From positions 35,771,897 to 35,835,896 of the forward strand of contig NC_088172.1 of assembly GCF_028769735.1 (NCBI RefSeq): a DNA stretch of 64,000 nucleotides, given 5' to 3'. This document shows, piece by piece, positions 13,220 to 26,600 of the stretch. Under the pieces are notes generated by a model that was not told the DNA's origin, searched no databases, and saw only the letters and a program-made list of their open reading frames with translations. Every line of letters starts with the position of its first letter. The stretch's first letter is position 1. A program made the position numbers and the translations under genes. Source of the DNA: Zonotrichia leucophrys gambelii. Lineage: Eukaryota > Chordata > Aves > Passeriformes > Passerellidae.

Positions 13220-14240
13220 CATTTTCCCGTCCGATTCACCCTCGGGAGCTCAGCTTCCCAGACATCGCGCCGCTCTTTTGTCCTCGGTGCGAGGCCTCGG
13301 CTGAGCTCCTTTTCACAAGTGTCAACACTGGCCCGTAATTAGCGCTCGCCGCACAATGAGCCATTGCCGCTCTGCAAAGGGCTCGGCGTGCGGCTGCTCC
13401 CGCCGGGGCCGCGGGGCCGGCCAGGTGCCCAAACACAGGCACCGTTCCCCTCTCTTGGAGATGCCGCGGCTTGACAGACGGACAAGCAGACCGTGTCCTT
13501 TGTTCCGCAGTCGGGACAGAGCTGCCTTCGCAGTCTCAGGCTGGGCAAAGATATTTATCTCCGCTGTGCTGTGCCAGGTCCTGCCCGGGCAGCGGCGCGG
13601 GGGTTCCGGCTCGTAAAGGTGGGCCGCAAACACGCCAGCCCTCGCCTCTCCCCGGAGAACAGGGCAGGGCAGTTCAGGGCAATCCCCGGGGAAGCCGCGT
13701 TTCCCCCAGCGCGGCGGGTGCGGATCCTTACGGACACCCCTTCGCTCCCCCCGCGGTACCAGGGCGGAGCTCTGCCCGCCCCGCCCGGCGCCGCCGCGCC
13801 TGCGCCGCTCAAGGCGGGACACCGAGGAGTTCCGCGGCGGGCGGTCGGTCCCGGGCTGGGCGCTGCGGGACGGGCGGGTGAGTTCTCTGCGGGGACAGGC
13901 TGGGCAGGGGCGGCGCGTTCCGCAGAGCCGGCGCTCCCTCGGCTCCTGCCGGCGTTCGGACTTTGCCCGCGGCCGTCCCTGGGCGGGCGGGCTGAGCCTC
14001 CCCGCTGCCTCCGCCCTGCGGCTTCGCCCTGCTCCGAACCGGCCGCGTCCCGCAGCAGGAGCGACCCTCGGGGGGCCCGGCCTGGCCGCTCCCGGGGCGT
14101 TCCGCCTCCGCGTCCGCACCGTGCTATTGCCTCATCGCCTAAAAATACCTTCCGGCTGGTTTGGCAGCGGCGGGAGGCGCGGAGCGTGTGCCCGGCCTGG
14201 CTCTCGGGGTGCGGGTGAGTTCAGGTGTCGCAGCCGCGGG
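13220..14240 (+). promoter_or_regulatory. UBXN2A: CpG island, probable UBXN2A promoter with non-coding first exon
   Basis: A second GC- and CpG-rich block of about 1 kb stands alone between AT-rich flanks, 3.4 kb upstream of the first coding exon of UBXN2A. Two strong plus-strand splice donors with the same GCGGGTGAGTTC core lie within it, giving possible non-coding exon ends at 13877 and 14214. Either could join the acceptor at 17593-17594. The direction and start of transcription are inferred from position. The many long open frames in this block come from GC-rich composition and are not called. Confidence 0.65.
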
Positions 14241-17200
14241 GTTGTCCCAAAATAGGTTCTTTGACCTGCTGTGCATGAGGCTAATCCGCACACAGAGCCG
14301 AGGTACTTGATTTGTTTGTAGTTCTGAGCATAAAGAAGGGCTGGGTGGTAAATCCACAAAGCCAGCGCGACTATCAAAACTTCTCACGCTTTATACGTGT
14401 TAGCAAGCATAGACTTTAATCTTCACTGGCTACAAGTTTGCCTAGTTCCCTTATTAGTGAGTATTCTGTCTTTATTGGTTAAATTATTCTCTTCCTTCTT
14501 ATGCTAAGTAGCCTGCTTGCTCAGTCTTTCTCTTCTTTTAGGTAGGTGATTTTCTTGAGTTGGTGATCTATAAGTTGCTTGTCATGATTTTGCCCTGCCA
14601 GAATTACCTCTTACCCACTTGGAAGTGATTTCAGCACAGTTACTGAGCTGGCTTTATTAGTTTCTTATCGTGGAAGTTCTGCCCAATGCCCTTGTGGCCT
14701 GTAAATTGTGCATTCTTTGTGTCCATCGTCAGTGGTACATCCTTCTTCCCAAGCTTTGTTTAGCCTCCTCCCCTTTAGATCTGACAGTTGAAGCATGTCA
14801 AGTCCTAAACCTAAACAAGGCAATTCTACAGACAAGTAATTTATCTTTCTAACACCTGGACATGAAGGTTGGGGACAGGTTTCTTTCTGAGTGCACAGCT
14901 CCTTCCTCCGTTCCAGCTGGAGAGGAAGCATGAATGCTGTGGTTTGTACCTGAGCACATCAGTCACATTCAGGCCATTAGCTTTGATGCTCATCTCACTA
15001 TTAATTTGTACTTGCTATTTCTCTGTAGCTTCCCAGCTCTCTGTGGCATGGTACACTGCAATTTTCAGCTGTAATTTCTGTGCTGTGCAGGGACAGACTG
15101 TGCTGTGCTATGGGCAGCTCTCAACTGGAGAATTTGTTCTGCCCAAGTTAGTAAGGGGTTAGCAGGCTTTCAGGGGAGGGGGCTGCTTGTGCTTCTGTGG
15201 GTATTTCTGCCCTTCACAGCAAGGACATCCTCACAGATAGATAGTTTCTGTTTTGTTTCTCTTGTGTTAAAATAACTGGAAGTGTGAGCTCAAAAGTATT
15301 GACCATAAAATTATTTGCCCGAAAAAGTATGCCTATTGAGGGCTGTCTGTTTGGAAATCCTGGCTGTGAAAGGCCATTGCTGGGTCAGTGGCCCATCTTG
15401 GTGGGGCTGGAAATCCCTGGGGCTGTGTGGGAATGGCCAGGAGTATCCTAACCCCAATTAATAGATGTAGCTGTGGTGGGCTGCTGGCATTTGCAGCTTC
15501 TTCCTATGTTTTAAATTTAGTTTCTGGAGGTGGTAGTTCAGTTCTGAGGTACTTTTTGCCACTGACGCAAAAATTACGTACCAAAATTCTTACCATTTCC
15601 AGCAGCAGCTAGGGATGTCTGTCAGAAGTTGGTGGGAGGAGGTGGTTTGCGCTGCCTGGGTTGACATGCTGAGCTAAAGTGCTTGCAGTGCGTTCTGATG
15701 GCTGTGTTCTAACAGCTTTTGGCCATAATAAACATCAATATGCTGTATACGATGATTCTTCACCTAGAGAGATTAGCACAAACATTTCTTCTCAGTGTAA
15801 TTGCTGTTGTACTTTAGAAGGAACAGCAGCTTTTACAGCTGACCAGTTTTGAATACTATTCATGCACATTTGAGGCCAGCCTAATGTAGCCAAAGAGCTA
15901 ATTTGAAGAGCTGCTTCATTGTGTCTGTTTCTTTTTAACAGCTCTGATGACAAGTCACAGAGGATCAACAAAAGCAGATGGCAGGAGGTGGCTCTTGTTG
16001 CTTTGGGGAGTAGCCTACTGGAGTGAAAGATTAGAAGATAAGCATATTAACATAAACCACAAAGAATTACTTTTGGCTAAACACTAAAAACCCCTACATG
16101 CCAGAGTGTTAAAACTGAATTTGAGAGAAGTTTGAAAAAATTATACTTTTTAAGCATTCTGGTTTCACTCTGCTCACTTGATACTGAGAGTTCTTTTTTT
16201 TTTTCCCAAGTGCACTAGGGAGTTCCAAGAGCAATAAATAGATATGCATATAACATCATCATGTACCAGCACAGGCTTGCCTGATAGATGTAGGGCTCTG
16301 GCAGAATATTTGTGGGGGGGGGGAAAAAGACTATACCTCATCTTGTGTGACATGTCGGAGGTGTGCAAAATACGTTTTGATTTAACATGTAACAGCACCA
16401 GTTAAATTTAATGTTGACTGGTTTGGGGTTTTTTTGGAGGCTTACATATTTTTCTACAGAATGTGTCTTTACATGGGTTTTAACTTTCAAGTTGAGAGAA
16501 TACCAGTATTCAAGTACCAAGGAGAATTAGTACTGCATGTGGTGGGTTTTTTTGTGGTTTTTTTTTTTTTTTTTTAAATTTGTGCTGCAGTGGATGTTGT
16601 TTTTCCCTAAACTCCACATCTTATTAAAATGGATCTCAAAATCACGTAAAATTCATATTAGTGGTGTTGTGCACACTGCTTTGTTCAGGAGTGTGATGGT
16701 TATCACTGCTTAGTTTGATACCACACACAATGTCATAACTTAATCCTCAACCTGCCAGGAGCACGCCGTCATCTTTGTAAGCAGTGGTTGTCAGGGTTAA
16801 CTCTCTGAGCACAGTTGCAACTGAAAATTTCTGGTCTCCTGTGGGTTTTTCCAATTTTAGTGATTTTATTTTTTAAGGGCGTTTTTGGGAGTTTCTGGCT
16901 TTTAGTGACTTACTGTGACTTTCTTCAGAGCATTCAAAAGTGACTGTAATGAGATCAGTGTGGGATTCTTCATTTCTTTTGACTCAGCAGACTAATCCTG
17001 TATCATATTTAGTACTTACAAATCCAAGATTTTCATGCCAGCTGACAGTAGGCCAGAAATGATAATTCACAGTTTCCGAATTGCTGTAACAATGTCTTGA
17101 GGTAAGGTAGGATGGGTAACCTGACAAATCTTGCCCCTTTAAGTAATGCACAGTTAAGGTGAAGGTCACTCAAATGCCTGCAGTGGCAGTGCAGTTTTTC

Positions 17201-17594
17201 TGCAACCATCTCATAATGCTCTGTAAAGTCAGGGAAGTTTTAAACCAACCCACTCAGAAAGGATTGTGATTTTTTTTTTTTTCCCCTCCCTTTACAGAAG
17301 TATGGGCATGTATTTTCACATCATATTATTGTGAAATGTATTTTGTTATTTATGAAAAAGTAACCTTGCTCCTGAACGTCTGGAACAGATGTGTGGTTCA
17401 TGTGTCATTAAATTAGAAACTGCAGGAAAACAAAGAACCATCTGGAGACTTGGTGGGGGGCAAGGTTGAAGTTTCTGGTTCAATGTATTACCAACACAGG
17501 AAAAAATATAGAGTGCTTCAGCTACAAAAGGAGACAAAGTGTGATAGGCATTTTGTTTTGGTTTGGTTTTAAACGATTTTCTTTTTATAATTAG
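14241..17594 (+). other. UBXN2A: Probable UBXN2A 5' intron
   Basis: The stretch runs from the likely first-exon donors to the acceptor before the UBXN2A start codon. It is AT-rich, with T runs near 16193-16204 and 16558-16576. No coding exon or repeat family was recognised. Confidence 0.55.
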
Positions 17595-17648
17595 GGGAAG
17601 CACCAGAATGAAAGACATGGACAATATCAAAACTGTAAAGAAAGAATG
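17595..17648 (+). CDS. UBXN2A: UBXN2A first coding exon (5' UTR end plus residues 1-14)
   Basis: The acceptor ...TTTATAATTAG ends at 17594. Thirteen bases of 5' UTR lead to the ATG at 17608, which I chose because MKDMDNIK matches the family start and is the first ATG after the acceptor. The exon ends within the Trp-14 codon (TG/G) at a GTAGGT donor. Confidence 0.9.
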
Positions 17649-20600
17649 GTAGGTGCCAGTTCTCCCTATTTTTTGTCTTCCTTTCCCATTTCTGTTTGTG
17701 TGTCCTGTCATTACTCTTCAAACTTTATGTTAAATTCTAAAATACAGTATTTTTACTGTGTTCATCTGTTCCACGTACACAGAAAGTTTTAGAAAAATCC
17801 TGTTGTTTTGCTGAAAGATTTTTCATATACCTGAAATGTTTCCTAGATGCAAGAAGCTGTGTAAATATTTTAATTTAAAATATTTAAAGGCAAGGCAGCC
17901 TTTCAAATTGCTAACTCACTGTGCAGCTCTGCATCTGATGTGGAGGTGTTTGCTCTTCCAGTTTTGTTTCTGAGGTAAAGCATAGTGAATACCTACATTA
18001 ATGCTTCAAGTTTCTTTTGTTCTGTTAGGAAACTAAAATGTGGACAGCATACTTTTGAAATTTCTTCTTTAAAGTTATTGAGGTTTTCTTTTGTGTAAGA
18101 TGTTAATCTCCAGGGATTCTTAGTGGTGCATAGGTGCATTGCAAACAATTCAATTTTATGCAAATGTATCTAATTAGCATTCCAGTAAGTATTGCTGCCC
18201 TTGAATTCAATGCAGAGTTTTATGTAAAATTGGATAATTTTTCAAGAGCTGGGATTTTTATTTTCTGAATTGCTGAAAATAGACTTTTCTGAATCTCCCT
18301 TAGGAGTAACTCCTGCAATGTTTATGAAAAGCTGCATTATCTTCTTACTATGCAAAGAACCTGTACTGAGATAATCATTCAGTTGCATATTTCTGCATTT
18401 TGATTGGTGAAAATCTTACAAACAGCTGTCACATATACAGTGTTCTATAAAAAGATGTGGTTGATGCATCTTTTTTAATATCCTGGCAGTCTCCAGAGGG
18501 TTGAAGGCTTCCATTGTATTTCTTCAGCATGCTCCAGTGGTGTTGAGTTACTTGAGTTTCCCTAATGCACATTCCAAAACAGTAATGGTGGTTCTGGGAT
18601 GGTGCTAGGAATGGGCAAGTTTAAGGTGGGGTTGATGAGTAAATCCAAGGGCAATTTTCTTGGTTTTTTTTTTTTTTTAACTTATGGCAAAGGAGCCATA
18701 TCACAGAATTGCTTTAAGGAAGGCATTTCATTGGTGAGCAGCTAGGTGTATGATGGTTAGAAGTCTGAATAATTTAACTTGCAGTCCTGGCTCTGATACC
18801 AAGTTTAGAAGCTTTGCATAGATTAGTTCATCTTTTTTGATGATGTTCTTTAGCTTGTGCTTTTGAAGTGCAAATTGTAGCAGTTAGAGATTGGTAAGAA
18901 GTTTATAGAGAAGGCACAATGCAAAGTTGACCTGATGTTTTATACTCAGTAAACTGAGTAAGGTGGGTGCAGCAGAGTGTGCCTTCTATACTTAGGTACT
19001 GAGATTCTGAGGTACCTACTTGTCTTCTAATGTGTCCTCTGAGGAGTCATTTATGCTTCTGTCTTTGTTCTGCAGGGTGTGTAAATCAGGAACCGATGAT
19101 CAGATTTTGAACGGTACAGAACAAAACTGTGACTACTTTGTAGATAACCTTTTTGAAGAAGCTCAGAAGGTTGGTGCCATGTGTGTGCCCCCAACTACAG
19201 TCAAGAACCAGGTAGGCAGTGAAGAAAAAATAGTCATGTTTGTTATAACAGCACTCCAGCACTATTCTGGAGAACAGATACCGGAAGTCCTGTATCTGGG
19301 CTTCCAGATACAGTCTTTTCCATTCCATCAGTAAAAAAATACACACAGAATTCAGAAAGCTGTAGGAACAGCCTCCCATCTCCCAGTCAGCCAGGCCTTT
19401 GCTGCTGGGCTTTTGGCTCTCACTGCTTTATAGTTGGTTTAGAGTCATTCTAGAACTGATGCTGGCATTGGCTAATGCACTTCTGCTTTATTAGGAAGGA
19501 GTGAGGTGAGCAGGAGTTCAAGGAATGACAAGTACTGTTACATAAGAAGTTATTTAAGGAGCTGCAGCCTTTTTATGCAGAGGCATAGCCCAAATATTTT
19601 TCATTTGGTCTTATTCATATAATTATGATTGTAGTGGGATGTTCAGTGTGGGTTTGTATCTCAGTGATTCTGTCCTTTTCGTGTTTTTCTGTTACTCATC
19701 AGCGACTGGTAAGGGGAGGGAGAAAAGGCTATGTAGGACAAAGATGACAAGAAGAAATTTGGAGTGGGCATTGCTAGAAATTGTGTTCATAGATCCTTAA
19801 TTGACCCTGGAAGAAATGAAATGTCAAGAGCAATATCTTAAATTGCAGTCCTAAAATAGTGTTCCATGGCATTAGTTGTGTCAATGCTTAAATGAGAAGT
19901 TGGTGTGGAATAATTAGTCCATGTTAAATTTGCATTCTGGCTCACTGTAGAAGAACCTTCCCAAAATTAGAACTCTTTCCATATGCATTGGTGCCATGAG
20001 ACACAAGAGTTTTTGATGGAATCTAATCTTGCTGAGTGCTGTCTGCTTCTTTTGACAGATCACCCAGTGGAAAGACAAGGAATTCTATATAGCAGTTTGC
20101 ACATGCTGTTTATTTATGTAGCAATCACCTAACAAGTCAAACTGGGAAAAAACAAAACCAACAAACTTGTCAGGTGCTATCAAGCCTCATTCAAACTCAT
20201 TTTCAGCTGAGGTGAATTCTGCATTTGTGCCCTCATCTGTGGCCAAGTATCTGCCAAGGCAATGTTATTGCAGGGATCAAACCTCGATAACCAAATACTT
20301 CCTTAAATGCCATAGTGAATTAATATGAAAATACAATCTCAAATATTCATGTATAGTTGGAGAGATTTCAATAAACATTGCAATGGCTGCAGGTTGGAGT
20401 AGTGGATGATTTCTGGCAAAGTTAAGGAATTACTGAGAATTTATTTTTTCATTCTCCTAACCACCAAGGTTTTGAATACGCCCGGGAATTCTAGGGTAAT
20501 ATAAGTATATGACTGTCTGAAAGTAAAGTTTCTGACAGTTGCTTCATTTCCCGAGTGAAAGGCTTCTGCATGCATAATCTCAATGCCTTTACTTTGAGAA

Positions 20601-23600
20601 AATCCTCCTGAATGATTGGAACAAGGCTTTACCCTAATAAGTCCCCAGCTGGACTATTCTGGCCTTGGTGTTCCAACACCAGGCTTGTATGCTCTCAAAT
20701 TAGCTCTTGAAGAGTTGCAGCTGGCTGGGATAGTCCAGCTATTTTATTTTTTTTTCCTCTGCTGAATTAAAGGAGTGTTCTTGATCTAGGAAGCCAAAAT
20801 GATTGGGGGAAGGTTTGTTTATAACCCTGATTGACACAAGATACTTAGAAATGTCACTTAGCCCTTGCAGTTGCTGTGCCTGTTGGCACGGGGCCAAGGC
20901 AGATTACAGTGAGCCTGCTCTCAGTATTTTTAGTCCATGAAGTGGATGATTTATAATCACAGGGTATGTGTGTATACCAAGCTTCTTTTTCATCAGTGTT
21001 ATGATGAGAATTGTTCTTCCTCTGTAGGTTGATGTAATCATTAAACTTTGGAAAAACGGGTTTACGGTAAATGACGGCGAACTTCGGAGCTACGCTGATG
21101 TTGCAAACCAGCAGTTCTTGGAGTCCATTAAAAAGGGGTAAGTGAGTTTTGTGTTCTTAACCAGCCTGAGTTAATGTGCTTTGGGCAGCACTTAGCTTAT
21201 GCTCTAAATTTTTTACGTGGCTTTGCTGCACTGCAGTGTCCCTGTAGGAGCACAGGCCCTGCCAGTCTTGTTCCTGCAGTGCTAATGGCTGTTGGAACAT
21301 CAACAGGTTTAACACAGCTCTCAGTGGCAGTAGTTGTACAGTTGCTGATGAATAGATAAAAGCCAGTGTTGGCAGGGGGCACAGCAGGTGCACAATGAAA
21401 TAAAGAATAAATCAGTGCCCAATAAGAGCTGCAGATCAAATGGTATTTTGACTAATGAACTCAGTGCAAAAGGGGTTGAGCATTTCTGGTTTTATGGTCT
21501 TTTTGTTGATGAAAAGCCTTAAATGGGCACAGATGTTCTATGTATCATCAAGCAACTCTGATCAGTCTTAAATTTCTGACATTTTTCCAAGTACAAACTT
21601 GCTGTTGTGTATATATAACAATCTTACATAAATTCCTGTGTTAATAGCCATCTTACATTTTTCCCTTATTAAAAGTTTACGTGCTGTCCTGATTTCTGCT
21701 ACTGTTTGCAGTTGTTGCTTTAAAAAAGGAGTTTGACCATACTAACCAGTGTTATTTTGAGCCTTTAATTTGTAGTCTGTTTCCTCACCCTGTACAAATG
21801 GAGAGAAGAATATAATTTTATGGATAATGTAATTTAATACCTCCTTATCAAGCATGTTAAATTACTAAGCATTATATTTTTCTTTTCCATATTTTGCTAG
21901 GCCACGAAAAATACTAATTTTACACTGTTTCTCCTGTATGTCTGTCACCTGTGTTGTAATAGCAATTAACTGCACTGTTTAAAGCCCTTTGTGTGCATTC
22001 ATCAAAAGTTTGCCACTTTTATTCCACTGTTTGCCTGTGAAGATGCTAATTATGAGATGGTTTCTGCATAATCATTGATGGTGGAGAAGCATTCAGTACA
22101 GCCTCTGTGCCAGCTGAGCCCCACCACCCAAAATTGTACTGTCTGCCTCAGAGCTCAGAGACAAAGGCATTGTTGTATTCTGCTTCATGCAATTAAAGCA
22201 TTACCAAGGTGATGTTACTGCACTAAAGAGTGGAGCTGTTAGTGATGATATCATTTTTAGAAGCTGAGATCTGTGTTTGTCATTAAATACATTGTGTGTA
22301 AACTCAGTTCTTCCTCTTTAAAAGCCTTTTTCCTTTTTTTTTCCTATGGAGAAAAAATAATTGAGCCCTTCGCAGCAGTGTATGGCAACACTGAACTTCC
22401 TACACATTATTTGTTTAGAGTGGTAACTGCTGAGTAAATTTGAACATCATTCAACAACTTGCATCATAGGGGTTTTTATAATTATATACTTTCTAGTTAA
22501 TTTGCTATTCAGGAACTTGAAGTTATTTGTATGCTATGCATTTAACCTAACTCTTAGTAAATACTTGTGAAGATGTTTTTTAAAAGCATCATCCTTGAAG
22601 GGCCAAATGCTTAACAGGTATTAATCATTGGTCTATTTTGTGTACTGAAAACAGCATAGTACTTTTTTTTGACCTTTTGTTTTTTTTCTAAAGGGAACTG
22701 CCTTTTGAGCTGCAAAAAGTGTTTGATAAGGAGGAGGTGGAAGTGAAAGTGGAAGATAAAAAGGATAAGGTGTATTTGTCATCGAAAAAGCCAGTGTTTC
22801 ATCCCTTTTCTGGACATGGTTACAGATTAGGAAGGTGAGTAGGCTGCTGTGATCTATGACTGAGTAGCTGAAGGGAACTATACTTGTGGTGAAGGATCAA
22901 AATTCAGGTGGCAAGCAATCTTTGGAGTTTTCTAGTCTAAACTCCTGCTCAAAACAGGGTCATCTGTGGAGACAGATGAGGTTACTTAGGCTTTTATCCA
23001 ATTGGGTCTTGAAATCCCATAAGAGCAGAGGCTGTGCAGTGGCTGTGCAGCCTTGAGTGCTGTACTGTCCTTATGGGAAAGAATGTTTTCCTTATATCCT
23101 GCCTGAATGCCTCTCATTAAAATTTCTGTCCACCATAATGAGCATCACCTCCTCCTGCAGACCCTGGCAGGCTGCTTTTATGTGCCCCACAACGACCACC
23201 ATCTCTTCCACAGACTGAGCAAGCTGCTCTCCTCCAGCATCTGCTGACAGTGTGAGTGCTCCATCCTGCAGGCATCTTGGTGTCTCTCCATGAAGCTTGG
23301 GGGATAATTGGCTCCCACAATCCACTGGACGTGTTGCTGTGTTGATACAGCCAGGAAGCTCTTGGCTTTCTTTGTTCAAGGTCTCAATATTAGCAGAATT
23401 GTTTCCAGCTGAAATGCTGTCACTCTTCTATTCCATGATTTTAGAGAAAATAATCTCTTTTTAAGCTGTATTAGCCATAATTTGAGAAGAGGGGGGAGTA
23501 TGACAATCCCATAAAGAGAACCAAAGAAGTAAGAGGTTATTTTGCATTCTCTTAAAATTGTTCAGTAATTAATCATGCATGTATTGCAGTAAGGCATTTT

Positions 23601-26600
23601 AGCATTCTACAGTGATCCGTGTCTTTTTTGTAGTTGGAGTGTGTCAGCTGCTCATGCCAGTGCTGAAACTGGACTTGATTTACAACCAAACAACTATTGT
23701 CTTTTGGAAGGCTGTTGTAGGGCAACGCGCCAGGAGTTCATTTATTTGATCCCTGTGATTTTTGCTTACTCCAGCCACATTATCTGTTTGACATATCCCT
23801 GTCATGCAAGACTTGTGTGCCTACCGAAGCAGGCTTTGGCCTAGGGACCAGGACATGTTCAGTGACCAGGTGGCACTGCTGAGTGACCTGCAGGCTGGAG
23901 TTCCTACGCTGTGGTGCAGCCTTAGGTGAACAGCTTCTTTCAATTAAGTGGGAAGGGCTTGGCTGCTAAGGCCCAGAGCTTGTGCTGAGGGAAAGCCTGA
24001 CCTGGGCAGGAACAGCTGAGGCAGGGGAAGATGATAATGTGCAGAGCAAAAGACCGATAAAGGTAAAGGGTGAGTGGTTCCAGGCTGACTCAGAGAAACA
24101 AGTATCTGTTTTATGAGTTTCACCTGTTTCTGTAGTACAGACCATTGAGTAGATACAATGGGAAACCCTTCCCTTGAGAGATAGGTGAGATGCTGGAAGA
24201 TTTGCTTTTGGTGGCATGGAAATCCTGAGCAAACGGGGGTCAGAATTTAACCTTGTTATATCTACAAGTAGAGCTGTTCATAACAAAACCAAAAAGATCT
24301 TCAGTGTGTTGGGTTTCTGCTGCTAAGCAGTGCTAAATGCTAGGTTGTTCAGTCACTTCTTGTGCTCTGCCATGCCTACAGCAAGTAATGATCTTGCTTC
24401 CCAGCAGGCAAGTTAGGTTTCAGAAACATGCTAATCTGTAAATTTCGGTTCACTGGTCTTGTACACTGAGATATTCTGCAACTTGCTCAGCATTTTTTAT
24501 TTTTTTCTTACTCTTCTTTGTCTATTCTGCGCTGTGCTATCAAAGCCTTTTCCTTAAAAACAAGTAGATATTAGTGCTGATGTTAGAACCATGAGCCATA
24601 AGTATTCCTACTCCATAAAGTAGTGCTCACTTTCTGCTGTTGATAAATGTCCATTGCATGAATACACCACACTTGCAGCAGAAAAGCTTTGTGGGGCAGC
24701 GACAGAGCTGACTGAGACCTGGAACAAGTTTTGAGCTATAGAACTCCTTTTCTACAGTTGCATTCATGTGATTAGTCAGAAATGAGAGAGACAAATGACT
24801 GAAGAGTTTACTTTAGCTTATAGCTCACCTAAACCTTTTATAAGCAAATAAACTTATAAAATTAATCTTGTATATTTTGTCAAGTCTTTCCAGGTGGAGC
24901 GATTTTGTAATGGATGAACCATTTTGAATTGGTCTGTTGACTAGTTCTCAAAACTTTAGTTGGAGGATCTGGAAATAACATATATGTTGATGTAGCTCAG
25001 ACAAGCTTGATCCTCTGCCTTTTTGTTCTACAGGAGAAATAAGTAAGACATATCAAAATTTTCCAATGTGCCTTATGAACCTGTGTAACTAATGGGTATG
25101 CTCTGTTTTATCTATCACTGTCCAGCTGAATTTCATAGTTTGGGATTTATGACTGGATTTTCAACCCCACTTTTCTATTGAGCTGATCTATGCATCTCCG
25201 AGACAGCCTCAGAAACATGTTAATTAAACTATTGACTGAAATCCCTTGTAGCAAAGCAAGCTTGCTCTGTAACCTCATTAGGCTGAGGCATTGTGTGTCA
25301 AGCTGCCTAACCATCAGTCAGGGTAAGGCATGACACCTAACTGCTGGGCTTTTTCTTGTCAGAAAATTGACAGGATGCTCTTAGGTCTCTTTAATCTCTA
25401 GTTTACATCTTCTGTTGATAATCTTATAAAAGAATAAGCCTTAAAAGGAATTACAATGCTTCGATCTCAGGCTAATACGAATTAGATTCTTGGGTTTTGG
25501 CTTTAGTCAAAATTCCCACCACTAGATGGCTTTATCTGTCAGTTCTGCAAGAGAAAAGTTTTTACATACAGAAGTGCTTCAGAACTTGGTGAATACAGAT
25601 GCTCTAACTTTCTCTTAAAGCTTCATTTAACGTGCTGGCTTCAGTCTCACACACGCTTGCTATCGAAAGAATCACCTCCAGTGCCTGCTGCCTATGGAGA
25701 TGTGACTGTGAAGGAGGTTGGTTTGGGAATGACACCAAAATCGGTGTCCTTCAAGGCAATTGTCTGAGCTACAGCTGAGACTGATGTAGCCCAGCCCAGC
25801 CTGAGCCAGACACCACAGCTGGACACATCTGCAGCCTCTGCTGTCCTGGAGGCAGCTCACTCACAGGAGTTCTGCAGTGTCTGAACCAGCAGCTGAGCAG
25901 CAAGAGCTGGGCATGGCTGGACTGAAGTATGACTTGAAATCTTTTTTTTTTCTCTGCTTGCAAAACTGTTTAACATTATCTTGCTGGTACTCAAGCTTTT
26001 ATTCCTGATCTGGAAGGCAATTAAGTTTTATTTCGTATTGAGGTCAAGCATGAACAGAAGCTGTTTATGAGGCAGGTGGGTGCTAGTACATCACCTGTAC
26101 TAGTAATGCCAGAATATTTTACAGATGTGCCTCTTGTAGTTTGTTGGTGCCAAGTCCTTGTGCCCCAGCTGATTTATGTGTAATGCAAAACAGTTCTATA
26201 ACTTTTACCTGTCTCCAGTCACAGTGAACATCTCTTATTGCTCACTTGGAAATGAGATTTCTTGATTCTCATTCTTTTTGCTGTTTCTGTGGAAGATACA
26301 AAGAAAGTGCCTCTGCTGGCCAATAACCTAGAAGTTAGGGCAGCACTTAAATGGGCAATAAAAGTTTTGAAATAGCTCTGACTGAACTTGCACTTAAGAC
26401 TCCAGCTTTATTAGCCTGAACATATTAAGTCTTTAGCTAATAATAAATTAGCTTTGACATTTCTGCCTTATGAATAAACTAATACAGGTACAAGAATGTA
26501 AGAAAGGGGTTTGTCTGCAAAGCAGGTGTGCAACATAGTTACAACTGTTACTCTGTGGACTTCAGTTACTCCCTTTTCTCTCAAGAAGCTGTAACTCAAC

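Noticed and set aside
13322..14255. Open frames of 125-265 codons on both strands
   Set aside because: Arg/Pro/Gly/Ala-rich translations of CpG-island sequence with no recognisable domain.
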